The notes beneath the pieces are model-generated. The model made no database searches. It was not told where the DNA came from and saw only the letters and a program-made list of their open reading frames with translations. DNA of 64,000 nucleotides, from positions 806,001-870,000 of the forward strand of contig CAWDGK010000002.1 in NCBI GenBank assembly GCA_963801855.1. Reading direction: 5' to 3'. This document shows, piece after piece, positions 53,289 to 62,468 of this stretch. Both the position numbers and the translations under genes were made by a program. Within the stretch, counting starts at the first letter, position 1. Each line of letters starts with the position of its first letter. This DNA comes from JACDAN01 sp963801855 (GTDB lineage: Bacteria; Actinomycetota; Thermoleophilia; Gaiellales; Gaiellaceae).

Positions 53289-55794
53289 GTGCGGACGACC
53301 GCCGAGATCCGCGAGGGCTACCTGCTCTTCTTCGAGTCGAAGGGCCACGTCCGTCTGCCGTCGGCGCCGCTGATCCCGCCCCCGGAAGACACCTCCACGC
53401 TGCTGATCAGCGCCGGAATGCAGCCATTGAAGCCGTACTTCCTCGGGGCGAAGCAGCCGCCGTCCACGTTGATGGCGACCTTCCAGAAGTCGTTCCGGTC
53501 GACCGACATCGACGAGGTCGGGCTCGACGGCTACCACCTCTCCTTCTTCGAGATGATGGGCAACTTCTCGGTCGGCGAGTACTTCAAGGAAGGCGCGGTC
53601 GAGCTCGCCTGGGAGTTCATGCGCGACCACCTCGAGCTCGACTTCGACAAGCTCTGGGTGAGCGTCTTCGCGGGCGACCCTGCGCTCGGCCTGGGCGAGG
53701 ACGACGTCGCAGTGGCGGCCTGGGAGGCTGTCGGCTTTCCGCGCGAGCGCATCGTCGGGCTGCCACGGTCGGAGAACTTCTGGCAGGCCGGCGAGACCGG
53801 CCCCTGCGGGCCATGCTCCGAGATGTACTACGACCGCGGGGAGGAGCTCTCCTGCGGGCGCTCGGATTGCGGTCCAGGGTGCTCCTGTGAGCGCTATCTC
53901 GAGTTCTGGAACCTCGTCTTCATGCAGTACGACCTGGCGGCCGACGGGACGTTGACGCCGCTGCCGAAGCCCGTGATCGACACCGGGCTCGGGCTCGACC
54001 GGACCGCCGCGATCCAGCAGGACGTGATCACTGTCTACGAGACCGACGGGTTCCAGGTCTTGATGGACTGGATCGAGGCGGAGAGCGGCGTCGCCTGGAA
54101 GAGCTCGGACAAGGCGACGAAGGCTCATCGGATCATCGCCGACCACGGCCGGGGCATGACGTTCCTGGTCGCCGACGGCGTGCTCCCGTCGAACGAAGGG
54201 CGGGGGTACGTCCTTCGCCGGGTCATCCGGCGCGCGGTTCAGCAGGCCCGCGGCATCGGGCTCGCCGATCTCTGGCGCATCTCCGACCTCGTGGTCGACC
54301 AGATGGCGCAGTGGTACCCGGAGCTCGGCGAGCATCGCACGCTGATCCGGGACACGCTCAAGGCCGAGGAGGAACGCTTCTCGCAGACGCTCGAGCGCGG
54401 CATGGGACTCTTCGACGAGATTGCGGGCCGTGGGGCGATCTCGGGCGAGGACGCGTTCCGCCTCCACGACACCTACGGCTTTCCGCTCGAGCTGACCCGC
54501 GACCTCGCTCGCGAGCGCGGGCTCGCCGTGGACGAGGAGGAGTTCACGAGGCTGATGAGCGAGCAGCGCCAGCGATCCCGCTCGGCGGCTGCATTCGAGG
54601 GCGAGATCCGCGTGAGCGGCCCGCCGACGGAGTTCGTCGGCTTCGAGACCACCGACGTCCTGACGGCGATCCTGGCCCTACGAGGATCTCGGCGACGGCA
54701 CCTTCCAGGCGAAGCTCGAGCAGTCCCCGTTCTACGCGGAGGGTGGGGGACAGGTCTCCGACCACGGCTGGATCGAGCACGACGGGACCGGCGTCCGGGC
54801 CGAGCTCATGCGCGCGACGCGCGTCGGCGACGACCAGGTGCTGACCTTTCGCGGACACGGCTTCGCGCAGGGAGACCGGGTGCGCGCCTCGGTCCCGTGG
54901 AACGTCCGGTTTCCGACGACGGCGAACCACACTGCGACGCATCTGCTCCACAAGGCGCTTCGCGACTCGCTCGGGGAGCACGTCGCACAGGCGGGCTCCG
55001 CGGTGCGGCCGGACAAGCTGCGCTTCGACTTCAAGCACGACAAGGCCCTCTCGACGGACGAGCGCAGGGAGATCGAGCAGGCCGTGAACGAGAAGGTCTT
55101 CCAGAACCTGGCAGTCCGGACGTTCGTGACGCCGATCGACGAGGCACGCGAGCTCGGCGCGACGATGCTCTTCGGCGAGAAGTACGGCGACGAGGTGCGT
55201 GTCGTCGAGATCGACGGCTACTCGCGCGAGCTCTGCGGCGGCACCCACGTCCGAACGACCGCCGAGATCGGTCCGATCGTGATCCTCTCCGAGTCGTCGG
55301 TCGGTTCCGGCGTTCGACGCATCGAGGCGATCACCGCCGGCGAGGCCTGGGCGCACCTGCACGCGCGGTCGGAGGAGCTCGAGGTCGTCCGCGGCGAGCT
55401 CGAACAGGCCCGGAAGGAAGCGTCGAAAGGGCCCAAGGGCGGAACCGACTCTGAGGTCGTCATCCGCGACGAGTCCAACGGGATCGTCGTCGCGGAGGTG
55501 AAGGCCATGAAGGGGTCGGCCCTCAAGGACCTGTCGGATCAGATCCGCCAGTCGAGGAAGGCGGACGCAGTCCTGCTCGGCTCGGTCGACGACGGGCGGG
55601 TGTATCTCGTCGTCAACCTCGACCAGTCACTCGTGGAGAAGGGCCTCGACGCCGTGCAGGTCGCCCGCAAGGCAGCCGAGAAGATCGGAGGCGGAGGCGG
55701 TGGCCGCCCGAATCTCGCCGAGGCGGGCGGCAAGGATCCTGCCGGCCTCCCGGAGGCCTACGAGGTTGCGAAGCACGAGATTGCGACCGCGTGA
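53289..55794 (+). CDS. alaS: Alanyl-tRNA synthetase, interrupted by a +1 frameshift near 54678
   Basis: Essential class II synthetase, also active in editing mischarged tRNA-Ala. The first frame holds the catalytic core (EIREGYLLFFESKGHVRLPS, FQKSFRSTDIDEVG). The second holds the editing domain, with HTATHLLHKALRD and ELCGGTHVRTT as the zinc motifs, and a Gly-rich C-terminal domain ending at 55794. They join at CTG-GCC-c-TAC-GAG (54672-54684): skipping one C gives ILAYEDLGDGTFQAKLEQSP. Repaired length is about 834 residues. TACAAT (53276-53281) lies 7 nt before the GTG. Its stop overlaps ruvX by 4 nt. Confidence 0.92.
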
Positions 55795-56177
55795 AGGTGC
55801 TCGCGCTCGACTACGGATCGGCCCGCACGGGCGTGGCCGTGTCCGACCCGACCGGCACTCTCGCCCGGCCACTCGCGATCGTCGAGCGAGTGGCGACGGA
55901 GGAAGGGATGAAGCGGCTGCGCGAGATCGTCGAGACCGAGGGGCCCGAGCAGGTGGTCGTCGGGCTACCGTTGACGCTGCGCGGGGATCGGGGCGAGCAG
56001 GCTCAGGAGACCGAGCGTTTCGTCCAGGCCCTCGTGCGGGAACTGGACATACCGGTCGAGACGTTCGACGAGCGGTTCACGACGACGCTGGCCGGGCCGG
56101 GCGGCGACGATGACGCGCGAGCCGCAGCGCACCTGCTGACGAGCTACCTGGAATGGTCGAAGAGCCGACAACCGTGA
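55791..56177 (+). CDS. ruvX: Putative pre-16S rRNA nuclease / RuvX (YqgF)
   Basis: 128 residues with the RNase H-like fold of the YqgF family. KVLALDYGSARTGVAVSD supplies the first acidic residue, EQVVVGLPLTLRG the second region, and FDERFTTTLAG and the DDARAAAHLLTSYLEW end the remaining catalytic Asp/Glu. It matures the 5' end of 16S rRNA in other bacteria. The GTG overlaps the alaS stop (GTGA), and its last 25 nt overlap mltG. alaS-ruvX-mltG-aro order is common in actinobacteria and firmicutes. Confidence 0.93.
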   Translation: MKVLALDYGSARTGVAVSDPTGTLARPLAIVERVATEEGMKRLREIVETEGPEQVVVGLPLTLRGDRGEQAQETERFVQALVRELDIPVETFDERFTTTLAGPGGDDDARAAAHLLTSYLEWSKSRQP

Positions 56178-57088
56178 TCCGCCCGCCGCGCCCGCCGCGG
56201 CGACACCGCACGAAAGCGTCCCGCGGGAAGATCGTCGCGCGCCGTCTGATTGCGCTCGCCTTCATCCTCGGCGTGCTCGCGATCCTGGTCGGCTCGGCGT
56301 GGGCGATCCTGGGGCGCGGTGAGGAGGAAGCCACTCCGCCTCCGGCGCAGGTCGCGCCCGCGCCCAAGACGCTCAAGATCATCTTCCCCGAAGGCTTCAC
56401 CCGCACGCAGATGGGCGAGCGGATCGGCGAGGTCAACAAGATCGCCCGGGAGAAGCGAGACGTCCGTCCTCGCCTCTCGCCCGAGCGCTACCTGGCGCTC
56501 ACGGACGGCGCGTCTCGTGTTCCCGCAGGGTTCCTGACCGAGGGCAAGCCGCCGCACCTCGAGGGTTTTCTGTTCCCCGCCACCTATGAGTTCACGGCCA
56601 AGACGACCACGCGACAACTGCTGAACGTTCAGCTCGCCGCGTTCGAGAAGAACTGGTCGAAGGTGAACCTCCGCACCGCCCGCTCGAGGAACCTGACGCC
56701 CTACGACGTGCTCGTCATCGCCTCGATGATCGAGAAGGAGGTCGTCGCTCCCGAGGAGCGTCCACTGGTCGCTGCGGTGATCTACAACAGGCTGAAGCTC
56801 GGAATGACGCTCGGAATCGACGCAACGATCCGCTACGGGTTGAACGTGCCGCCGACCGAGTCGCTTCGCGAATCCCATCTCGCGGATCCGACGCCGTACA
56901 ACTCGCGCATTCACACCGGGCTGCCGCCGACTCCGATCGCGAATCCCGGCCTCGCGTCCATGCAAGCGGCGGCGCACCCGGCGAAGGTCGACTACCTGTT
57001 CTTCATCCGCAAGCCGGACAAGATCCACCACTTCTTCACGGCGTCGCAGCGGGAGTTCGACAACTACGCCAACGCCAACGGCTACTAG
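56153..57088 (+). CDS. mltG: Endolytic murein transglycosylase MltG (YceG-like)
   Basis: Membrane-anchored enzyme that cuts nascent glycan strands and sets their length. It has 311 residues. A basic, Pro/Arg-rich cytoplasmic N-terminus is followed by one transmembrane segment (about 32-53, LIALAFILGVLAILVGSAWA), a LysM-like region (IIFPEGFTRTQMGERI), and the catalytic domain with HLEGFLFPATYEF, ASMIEKEVVAPEERPLVAAV (catalytic Glu) and the substrate loop SRIHTGLPPTPIANPG. The ATG lies within ruvX. Confidence 0.93.
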   Translation: MVEEPTTVIRPPRPPRRHRTKASRGKIVARRLIALAFILGVLAILVGSAWAILGRGEEEATPPPAQVAPAPKTLKIIFPEGFTRTQMGERIGEVNKIAREKRDVRPRLSPERYLALTDGASRVPAGFLTEGKPPHLEGFLFPATYEFTAKTTTRQLLNVQLAAFEKNWSKVNLRTARSRNLTPYDVLVIASMIEKEVVAPEERPLVAAVIYNRLKLGMTLGIDATIRYGLNVPPTESLRESHLADPTPYNSRIHTGLPPTPIANPGLASMQAAAHPAKVDYLFFIRKPDKIHHFFTASQREFDNYANANGY

Positions 57089-57104
57089 GACGCTGCCCGC
57101 CGGC

Positions 57105-58322
57105 CTGAACCGACACATCGCCCTGGTCGGTCCCCAGGGCCAGGACAAGACCTCGCTCGGGTCACGGCTCGCCGACCTCATCGGCCGCCAGTTCTTCGAT
57201 CTCGACGCTCCGGTCGAGTCTCCCGTCCGGCGCGGATTGTTCCGGCGAGAGGACGATGTGCCGAGCGAAGCCCTCCAGGCAGAGCAGGCATTCGCCAAGC
57301 TGACCCGCGAACAACCCGCGGTGCTCGCGCTTGCGGACGGCGCAGATGAGACACCCGAGCTCCGGGAAGCGCTCCGCGAGCACGCACTCACGGTCGACAT
57401 CGACGAGACGCCTGACCTCGACGGCATCGTGCTGCGCGCGCTCGGCGTTCGGATCGAGGCCGGCCTCAGGCCCGAGTCGGGTGTGCTCCTCGCCGATCCA
57501 ACCGTGCTCGAGCTCCACCCGCTGGAGCTCGACGAGACGCACCTCGTGCAGGAGAAGTCGCTCGAGGAGGCGCGGCGGCTCTGGGTCGAGCTCGGCAACT
57601 CCCCCGACGGCCCGATCGTCGGTTACGGCGGAGGGACGACCACGGATCTGGCCGGTTTCGTCGCAGGGACCTCCAGATGCGGAGTCCCCTGGATCGCGAT
57701 GCCCACGACCCTCCTCGGCCAGGTGGACGCCGGGATCGGCGGAAAGACGTCGGTGGACCTGCGCGAGGGGAAGGGGCTCGCCGGCGTCTTCCACTTTCCG
57801 GAGGAAGTCCTGATCGACACCGCGCTGCTCTCGACGCTCCCGGACGAGGAGCGACGCGCGGGCATGGCCGAAGTGGTCAAGACAGGGCTCCTGGCGGGCC
57901 TCGATGTCTGGGATCTCCCGGAGGAGCAGATGATCCGGGCCTGCGCGGCCTACAAGGCCGGTGTCTGCCTCGCCGACCCCTATGAGCGGGGCCGGCGCGC
58001 GATTCTCGGCCTGGGTCACACGTTCGCCCATGCGCTCGAGGCGGCGTCCCTCTACACCGTGCGTCACGGCGACGCGGTGGCCCTCGGCCTGCTCGCTGCG
58101 CTTCGCCTCTCGGGCCTCCCGACCGATGTCGTCGAGACCGTGCTCGACCCGCGTCCGGTCCCGGTCAACCGGGAGCACGCGTGGGAGGCGCTCGAGCGAG
58201 GAGCCGCAGTGCGTGAAGGCAAGATCGAGCTCGTGCTGCTCGAAGCGCCGGGCAAGCCTCTGTGGGGCGTCGAGCGTCCCGAGGCCGAGGTGAGAGCCGC
58301 GCTCGACTCGCTCATCGCTTGA
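57105..58322 (+). CDS. aroB: 3-dehydroquinate synthase with a degenerate shikimate-kinase-like N-terminus
   Basis: AroB makes 3-dehydroquinate in the shikimate pathway. The C-terminal ~300 residues hold VGYGGGTTTDLAGFVAGT, PTTLLGQVDAGIGGKTSVD, AEVVKTGLLAG and LGLGHTFAHALEA with the metal ligands. Upstream, in the same frame, LNRHIALVGPQGQDKTSLGS and RLADLIGRQFFDLDAP match the start of shikimate kinase, but the P-loop reads GPQGQDKT instead of GxxGxGKT, so ATP binding is doubtful. No ATG, GTG or TTG precedes this segment in frame: the start may be CTG (57105 or 57093). A TTG at 57237 would remove half of the domain. Confidence 0.85.
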   Translation: MNRHIALVGPQGQDKTSLGSRLADLIGRQFFDLDAPVESPVRRGLFRREDDVPSEALQAEQAFAKLTREQPAVLALADGADETPELREALREHALTVDIDETPDLDGIVLRALGVRIEAGLRPESGVLLADPTVLELHPLELDETHLVQEKSLEEARRLWVELGNSPDGPIVGYGGGTTTDLAGFVAGTSRCGVPWIAMPTTLLGQVDAGIGGKTSVDLREGKGLAGVFHFPEEVLIDTALLSTLPDEERRAGMAEVVKTGLLAGLDVWDLPEEQMIRACAAYKAGVCLADPYERGRRAILGLGHTFAHALEAASLYTVRHGDAVALGLLAALRLSGLPTDVVETVLDPRPVPVNREHAWEALERGAAVREGKIELVLLEAPGKPLWGVERPEAEVRAALDSLIA

Positions 58323-58345
58323 CGCCTCTGGCTTAGGCTCTCCCC

Positions 58346-59390
58346 GTGGCAGCCGACTCTCGCATCGACAGTCTCCGTCAGGGACTGGAGGAACCGCTGT
58401 TCGTCTCCACGCCCGCCAACATCGTCTACCTGACCGGATTCGAGAGCTCGAACGCAGCGTTGCTCGTCGAGCCCGACCGCGTACGCCTCTTCACCGACTT
58501 CCGTTACGCCGAGCGGGCACGCGAGGTCGAAGGCGTCGAGTTCGAGGAGACGAAGCGCCATATCTTCAGCGACCTCGCCGGGCGGCTGCCCGAGCGCGTG
58601 GCGTTCGAGGCCGACGCGGTGTCCTACGCGAACTACGAGCTCCTGCGTGAGACCGGCGCCGAGCTGGTCGCTCGCCGAGGGCTCGTCGAGGCGCTTCGCG
58701 CGGTGAAGTCTCCCGACGAGATCGAGGCCCTGCGGAAGGCGACGGAGGTCACGAACCGGACGTACGAGGCCCTGGCCGAAGAGCGGTTCGAGGGCCGGAC
58801 GGAGAAGGAGCTCGTCTGGCGCATGACGGAGCTCTTCCACGAGCACGGGGCCGACGAGCCTGCCTTCGAGAGCATCATCGCGGCCGGGCCGACGGCCGCC
58901 AGCCCGCATGCGATCCCCGGCGACAGGGTCGTCGAGGCCGGCGACCTCGTGCTGATCGACGCGGGCGCCAAGGTAGACGGCTATTGCTCGGACTGCACGC
59001 GCACATGGGCAGTGGGCGAGATCTCGGACTCGCTGCGGGAGATCTACGAGCTGACCCGCGAGGCGGCAACAGGCGGGCCTCGCCGCCGTTCGGGCGGGCG
59101 TCACGGGCCGTGACGCGGACGCCGCGGCCCGGGCGGTGATCGCGGACGGCGGCTACGGCGAGAACTTCGGCCACGGCCTGGGCCACGGGATCGGCATGCT
59201 CGTCCACGAGGCGCCGAACCTGCGCCCGGAGTCCACGGACACCCTGGTGGCCGGGAACGCCGTCACGGTCGAGCCAGGCATCTACCTGAGCGGCATCGCA
59301 GGCGTCCGCATCGAGGACCTGGTCATCGTGACCGACGACGGCTGCGACGTCCTGACCTCGTTCTCCAAGGATCTGACCACCGTTCGCTAG
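58346..59390 (+). CDS. Xaa-Pro aminopeptidase family (M24), interrupted by a +1 frameshift near 59066
   Basis: Creatinase-type N-terminal domain (FVSTPANIVYLTGFESSNAA), then the pita-bread catalytic domain: VLIDAGAKVDGYCSDCTRTW gives the two metal Asp residues in the first frame, and after the shift GHGLGHGIGMLVHEAPNL (metal His) and VEPGIYLSGIAGVRIEDLV (metal Glu residues) follow. The frames join at GAG-GCG-g-CAA-CAG (59060-59072): skipping one G gives EAQQAGLAAVRAGVTGRD. Repaired length is about 347 residues. TAGGCT (58334-58339) lies 6 nt before the GTG. The stop TAG begins the efp -10 box. Confidence 0.88.
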
Positions 59391-59399
59391 GCTCGCTGC

Positions 59400-59966
59400 G
59401 TGGCGGACGTCGTCAATACGAACCAGTTCAAGAACGGGATGCACATCGAGCTCGAGGGCTCGGCGTGGCGCATCGTCGACTTCCAGCACGTCAAGCCCGG
59501 CAAGGGCGGCGCGTTCGTCCGAACCAAGCTCAAGAACCTCGACAGCGGCTCCATCGTCGACAAGACCTTCCGCGCCGGCGAGAAGTTTCCGCGGGTGATC
59601 ACGGAGACGAAGAACGCGCAGTACCTCTACGACTCCGGTGAGGAAGTCGTGTTCATGGACGAGCAGACCTTCGAGCAGGTCAGCCTCTCGCGGGACTCCG
59701 TCGCCGAGGCGCTCGACTTCCTCCAGCCGTCGGCCATGGTGCAGCTGATGACCGTCGACGGCCGGCCGTCCGGCGTGCAGCTCCCTGCCTCCGTCGAGCT
59801 GACGGTGGCGGAGACGGAGCCCGGTGTCCGCGGCGATACCGTCTCGAACGTGACGAAACCGGCGAAGCTCGAGACGGGCGCGATCGTCCAGGTGCCGCTC
59901 TTCGTGAACCAGGGCGACCGGATCAAGGTCGACACCCGGGAACGCCGCTACATCAGCCGCGCATGA
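59400..59966 (+). CDS. efp: Elongation factor P
   Basis: 188 residues, three beta-barrel domains. It relieves ribosome stalling at polyproline, entering between the P and E sites. VNTNQFKNGMHIELEGSAWR and FQHVKPGKGGAFVRTKLKNL carry the loop with the lysine that is modified in some bacteria (K at PGKGGA). The C-terminal domain has GRPSGVQLPASVELTVAETEPG. TAGGCT (59388-59393) is 6 nt before the GTG, and its TAG is the stop codon of the preceding gene. The (Pro-Glu)30 protein upstream in the window is not consecutive Pro and need not depend on EF-P. The stop overlaps the next gene. Confidence 0.96.
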   Translation: MADVVNTNQFKNGMHIELEGSAWRIVDFQHVKPGKGGAFVRTKLKNLDSGSIVDKTFRAGEKFPRVITETKNAQYLYDSGEEVVFMDEQTFEQVSLSRDSVAEALDFLQPSAMVQLMTVDGRPSGVQLPASVELTVAETEPGVRGDTVSNVTKPAKLETGAIVQVPLFVNQGDRIKVDTRERRYISRA

Positions 59967-60631
59967 GCGACCGTAGAGCGCTGGCGCTCGCGGCTCTCGC
60001 GCTCGCCTCCGCCTTCTGCGTCGCCCTACTCGTCGCGCGCTGGGTCTACTCGGAGCCCGGCGCCTACCGCTTCTTGGGCTGGAACCTCTTCCTCGCCTGG
60101 ATCCCGTTGCTCGCCGCGGTCGGTGTCTACGACATGCAGCGGCGCGGATTTCGCGCCCGGAAGCTCGTCCCGCTCGCGGCGCTCTGGCTGCTGTTCCTCC
60201 CGAACGCGCCGTACCTCCTGACCGACCTGATCCATCTCGGATCTCGCGACGATGCACCGCTCTGGTTCGACCTCGTCCTCTTCAGCGCCTTCGCCTGGAC
60301 CGGTGCGTTGCTCGGCTTTCTCTCGATCTACCTGATGCAGGTCGTCGTCAGGCGCGTCGCCGGAGCCGGATGGAGCTGGGCGCTCGTCGGCGGGAGCCTC
60401 CTCGCGAGCGCGTTCGGCATCTACCTGGGCCGCTCGCTCCGCTGGAACAGCTGGGATTTCCTGACCGAGCCGCAGGCGCTGCTCTCGGATGTCTGGGCTC
60501 GCGTCTCGGATCCGCTCGGCCACCCGCGCAGCTTCGGGATGACAGTCGCGATGACAGCGCTCCTCTCGGTCATGTACCTCGTCCTCTACGCATTCGCCCA
60601 GCTCCCCTCCGGCGAGCGGGCGTCTCGTTAG
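59963..60631 (+). CDS. DUF1361-family membrane protein
   Basis: 222 residues with about six hydrophobic segments. The segment WLLFLPNAPYLLTDLIHLGS and GRSLRWNSWDFLTEP are the DUF1361 hallmarks. The function of the family is unknown. The ATG overlaps the efp stop by 4 nt (ATGA). The TAG stop at 60629-60631 forms the start of the -10 box TAGGGT for the accB fusion gene. Confidence 0.88.
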   Translation: MSDRRALALAALALASAFCVALLVARWVYSEPGAYRFLGWNLFLAWIPLLAAVGVYDMQRRGFRARKLVPLAALWLLFLPNAPYLLTDLIHLGSRDDAPLWFDLVLFSAFAWTGALLGFLSIYLMQVVVRRVAGAGWSWALVGGSLLASAFGIYLGRSLRWNSWDFLTEPQALLSDVWARVSDPLGHPRSFGMTVAMTALLSVMYLVLYAFAQLPSGERASR

Positions 60632-60641
60632 GGTCCGGCCG

Positions 60642-62468
60642 ATGCCCGCCCTCATCGACACCACCGTTCGCCTCGTCAGCCAGGAGCCACTCGCGGGGCG
60701 ACTCCCGACGTCGGCGATCCTCGATCTCGCCGAGATCCTCGACGATGCCGGCTTTGCCTCACTCGAGGTCTCGGGCGGCGGGGTCTTCGACAGCGCGGTC
60801 CGCCGCGGCGTCGAGAGCCCCTGGGAGAGGATCAGGGCGATCAAGGGCCGGACGAAGACGCCGCTCGGCATGGCGCTTCGCGGTCGCTTCCTCGTCGGCT
60901 CGAGACCGGTCGGAGGCGACTTCGTCCGCCGTTTCGTCCAGACGGCCGCCGAGAACGGGATCGAGATCTTCCGGCTCCACGACCCCCTGAACGACGTCTC
61001 GAACCTGCGTGAGGCAGGCGAGGCGATCACTGCGTCGGGCGGCGAGTTCGACGCGGGGCTGATCTACAGCCCGGGGCCGACGGGCGAGACCGACGCGCTC
61101 GTCGAGCAGGCGAAGAAGCTGCCGGAGCTCGGCGCGGGCCGGATCCTCCTCCACGATCCCTCGGGCGCGCTCGAGCCGCATCGCGCGGGCGAGCTCGTGT
61201 CGGCGCTCGCCGAGGCCAGTGGGCTTCCGCTCGGGATCTACTGCCAGGGCTCGGCCGGAAACGCCCTCGCCGCCGCGCTCGAGGCGGCCCGCGCGGGCGC
61301 CGATCGGATCGCGTGCGCCGTCTACGCCGTCGCGCTCGTTCTCCACCGCGTGGCCGGCGAAGGGCTCGTCCACGCACTCGAAGGTCTCGGTCTCGACACC
61401 GGCGCCAACACGAACCCGCTCTGGCAGGCGTCCAACCTGATCGACCAGCACATCGGCGACGAGCCCGTGACTCCGCTGGCGCCGCGAATCGCCGTCAGGG
61501 CCGCGCAGCACGAGCTTCCGGCCGGCCTGGTCGCCGCCATGGACGCGCACCTCCGGGCCCAGTCGGCCGGCGACCGGCTCGACGAGGTGCTGGAGGAGCT
61601 CGAGCGGATCCGCGGGGAGGCCGGCTGGCCGCCGCTCGCTGCGCCGATCGGGCAGATCCTCGGCTCCCAGGCCCTGATCCATGTCCTTTCCGCAAGCCGG
61701 TACCAACTCGTCGTCGACGAGCTGAGAGGTCTCTTCGAGGGCGACTTCGGAACGCCGCCGGGGGAGTTGGATGCGGACGCGAAGCGCGCGATCGAGCTCA
61801 GCTCGGACGGCGAGGAGGAGCCCGAGGAAGCAGCCGACCTCGAGGAGGTTCGCGACGACGCCGAGGGCCTGGCGACGAGCCAGGAGGAGCTGCTCCTCCT
61901 CGCGCTCTTCGGCGAGGAAGCGGAAGCGCTGCTGGGCTCGATCCGCGGCCGTGCGAGCGGGGAGGAGCGTCTCGTCGGCGGCAGCATCGACCAGGGCCGC
62001 GCAGAGCGGATCCGCGAGATCGTCCGGATCGTCCAGGAGAGCGGTGTGGCGGAGATCGCGATCGAAGAGGCGGGCATGCGTGTCTCCGTCCGTCGCCGAG
62101 AGGAGGAGACCGCGGCGGCCGCGCCGTCTGCCGCTCCGGCTCCGTCGTCGCCGACCGAGCAGGATGTCACGCCGCCGGCTGCATCGGAGGGCTCGAGCAA
62201 CGGCCTCGTCCGCGTTGAGGCGCCGATGGTCGGCACCTTCTACCGGGCGCCGTCTCCCGGGGCCGCGCCGTACGTCGAGGAGGGCGCGACGATCGCGTCG
62301 GGGCAGACGCTCTGCATCCTGGAGGCGATGAAGCTGATGAACGAGATCAAGGCCGATCTCGACGGCCGCGTCCATCAGATCCACGTCGAGAACGGGCAGC
62401 CGGTGGAGTTCGGGCAGCTGCTGTTCGAGATCGAGCCCGCGCTCGGGCGGCCGCTCGATGCCGTTTAA
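60642..62468 (+). CDS. accB: Biotin carboxyl carrier protein fused behind a degenerate OadA/PycB-like domain
   Basis: 608 residues. The last ~90 are an AccB-type biotin carrier: MVGTFYRAPSPGAAPYVEEG and ILEAMKLMNEI with biotinylated K564. Residues 1-~410 align in layout with the carboxyltransferase of oxaloacetate decarboxylase/pyruvate carboxylase (DTTVR start, IFRLHDPLNDVSNL, IGQILGSQALIHVL), but catalytic residues are gone: RDGHQS is RLVSQE, the carbamylated Lys position is H171 (LLHDPSG), and the metal HxH is Y200-C-Q202. A disordered linker joins the parts. It is in the place of accB in efp-accB-accC-nusB. TAGGGT (60629-60634) is 7 nt before the ATG. Confidence 0.85.
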   Translation: MPALIDTTVRLVSQEPLAGRLPTSAILDLAEILDDAGFASLEVSGGGVFDSAVRRGVESPWERIRAIKGRTKTPLGMALRGRFLVGSRPVGGDFVRRFVQTAAENGIEIFRLHDPLNDVSNLREAGEAITASGGEFDAGLIYSPGPTGETDALVEQAKKLPELGAGRILLHDPSGALEPHRAGELVSALAEASGLPLGIYCQGSAGNALAAALEAARAGADRIACAVYAVALVLHRVAGEGLVHALEGLGLDTGANTNPLWQASNLIDQHIGDEPVTPLAPRIAVRAAQHELPAGLVAAMDAHLRAQSAGDRLDEVLEELERIRGEAGWPPLAAPIGQILGSQALIHVLSASRYQLVVDELRGLFEGDFGTPPGELDADAKRAIELSSDGEEEPEEAADLEEVRDDAEGLATSQEELLLLALFGEEAEALLGSIRGRASGEERLVGGSIDQGRAERIREIVRIVQESGVAEIAIEEAGMRVSVRRREEETAAAAPSAAPAPSSPTEQDVTPPAASEGSSNGLVRVEAPMVGTFYRAPSPGAAPYVEEGATIASGQTLCILEAMKLMNEIKADLDGRVHQIHVENGQPVEFGQLLFEIEPALGRPLDAV

